Positions 63,889-64,000 of a DNA stretch of 64,000 bases are shown here, piece by piece. Positions within the stretch are counted from its first letter, which is position 1. Every line of letters starts with the position of its first letter. The stretch comes from Xenorhabdus hominickii (GTDB lineage: Bacteria; Pseudomonadota; Gammaproteobacteria; Enterobacterales; Enterobacteriaceae). The translations under genes were made by a program, and so were the position numbers. The stretch is from NCBI RefSeq assembly GCF_002632725.1, contig NZ_NJAI01000001.1, positions 248,001-312,000 on the forward strand, read 5' to 3'. The notes under the pieces are model-generated. The model was not told the origin of the DNA. It did not search any database and worked only from the letters and a program-made list of their open reading frames with translations.

Positions 63889-64000
63889 TGAATCTGATGC
63901 CCGGGGGAAATGCCCCCGTTTCCAACCAGACCGTCACCGTACGGGTTCTGTCAGGTGCAGCCATTGATGTCTCAGCTTTCCGTCTGTATGCCGATGGCAA
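63888..64000 (+). CDS. terA: Tellurium resistance protein TerA (partial)
   Basis: Only the first 37 codons are in the window: MNLMPGGNAPVSNQTVTV then RVLSGAAIDVSAFRLYADG. This is the TerA N-terminus. It is coupled to terZ by TAATG at 63886-63890 and presumably continues into terB-E beyond the right edge. Confidence 0.88.
   Translation, partial: MNLMPGGNAPVSNQTVTVRVLSGAAIDVSAFRLYADG

Overview
The window looks like an accessory-rich chromosomal stretch of an Enterobacterales bacterium, most likely from the Xenorhabdus/Photorhabdus/Proteus side of the order. This rests on gene content, Enterobacterales-type protein sequences, tRNA-Phe-derived att sequence, an IS1-family element and dispersed TATACC/GGTATA-ended palindromic repeats. 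The species cannot be fixed from sequence reading alone.

Layout. (1) 1-2.6 kb: an arsenic-resistance operon arsR-arsB-arsC-arsH on the minus strand (arsH runs off the window) with a readable promoter and operator. (2) 2.7-9.3 kb: the maintenance/replication end of a SPI-7/PFGI-1-like integrative conjugative element (parA, small protein, dnaB, parB, DUF2857, ParE-like toxin fold, STY4528-like). It abuts a 49-bp copy of the tRNA-Phe 3' end at 9257-9305. (3) 9.3-22.65 kb: a second, P4-satellite-like element starting at that att sequence: tyrosine integrase, AlpA-like regulator, primase-helicase followed by an iteron-like GTGAGGA array, and at the far end an Ash-like/immunity-RNA-type leader and a Ner-like regulator. 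Its cargo is a minus-strand type VI secretion cassette: tssF, vgrG, DUF4123 adaptor, pyocin-S-type effector, probable immunity gene, CPCC protein. (4) 22.65-35.0 kb: a degenerate att-like sequence and an integrase fragment, then a second type VI cassette on the plus strand: tssF, vgrG, DUF4123 adaptor, VasX-like membrane effector and a tandem array of membrane immunity genes. The array grew by duplication of the effector tail plus immunity gene; its third copy is broken near an IS1-family insertion. (5) 35.2-38.3 kb: a subtilisin-type autotransporter. (6) 38.7-57.5 kb: a complete catechol siderophore locus. Dihydroxybenzoate genes entC-E-B-A and a TonB receptor are on the plus strand; a Fes-like esterase, MbtH protein, two-module NRPS (C-A-T-E-C-A-T-TE) and EntS-like exporter are on the minus strand; the divergent promoter carries two Fur boxes. 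The module order and adenylation pockets predict a DHB-D-(cationic amino acid)-L-Ser siderophore of the chrysobactin/vanchrobactin type rather than enterobactin. (7) 57.7-64 kb: a yqhA homologue, then a tellurite-resistance region with a TerW-like regulator, four minus-strand ter-associated biosynthetic genes, and divergent terZ and terA (cut by the window edge), separated by a promoter region with three copies of a 13-bp palindrome.

The most unusual points are the two T6SS cassettes that each carry their own baseplate gene tssF, one of them sitting inside a P4-like element next to a candidate replication origin; the effector-tail/immunity duplication array; the uncharacterised C-terminal toxin at 14.2-14.7 kb; and the predicted D-cationic catechol siderophore.
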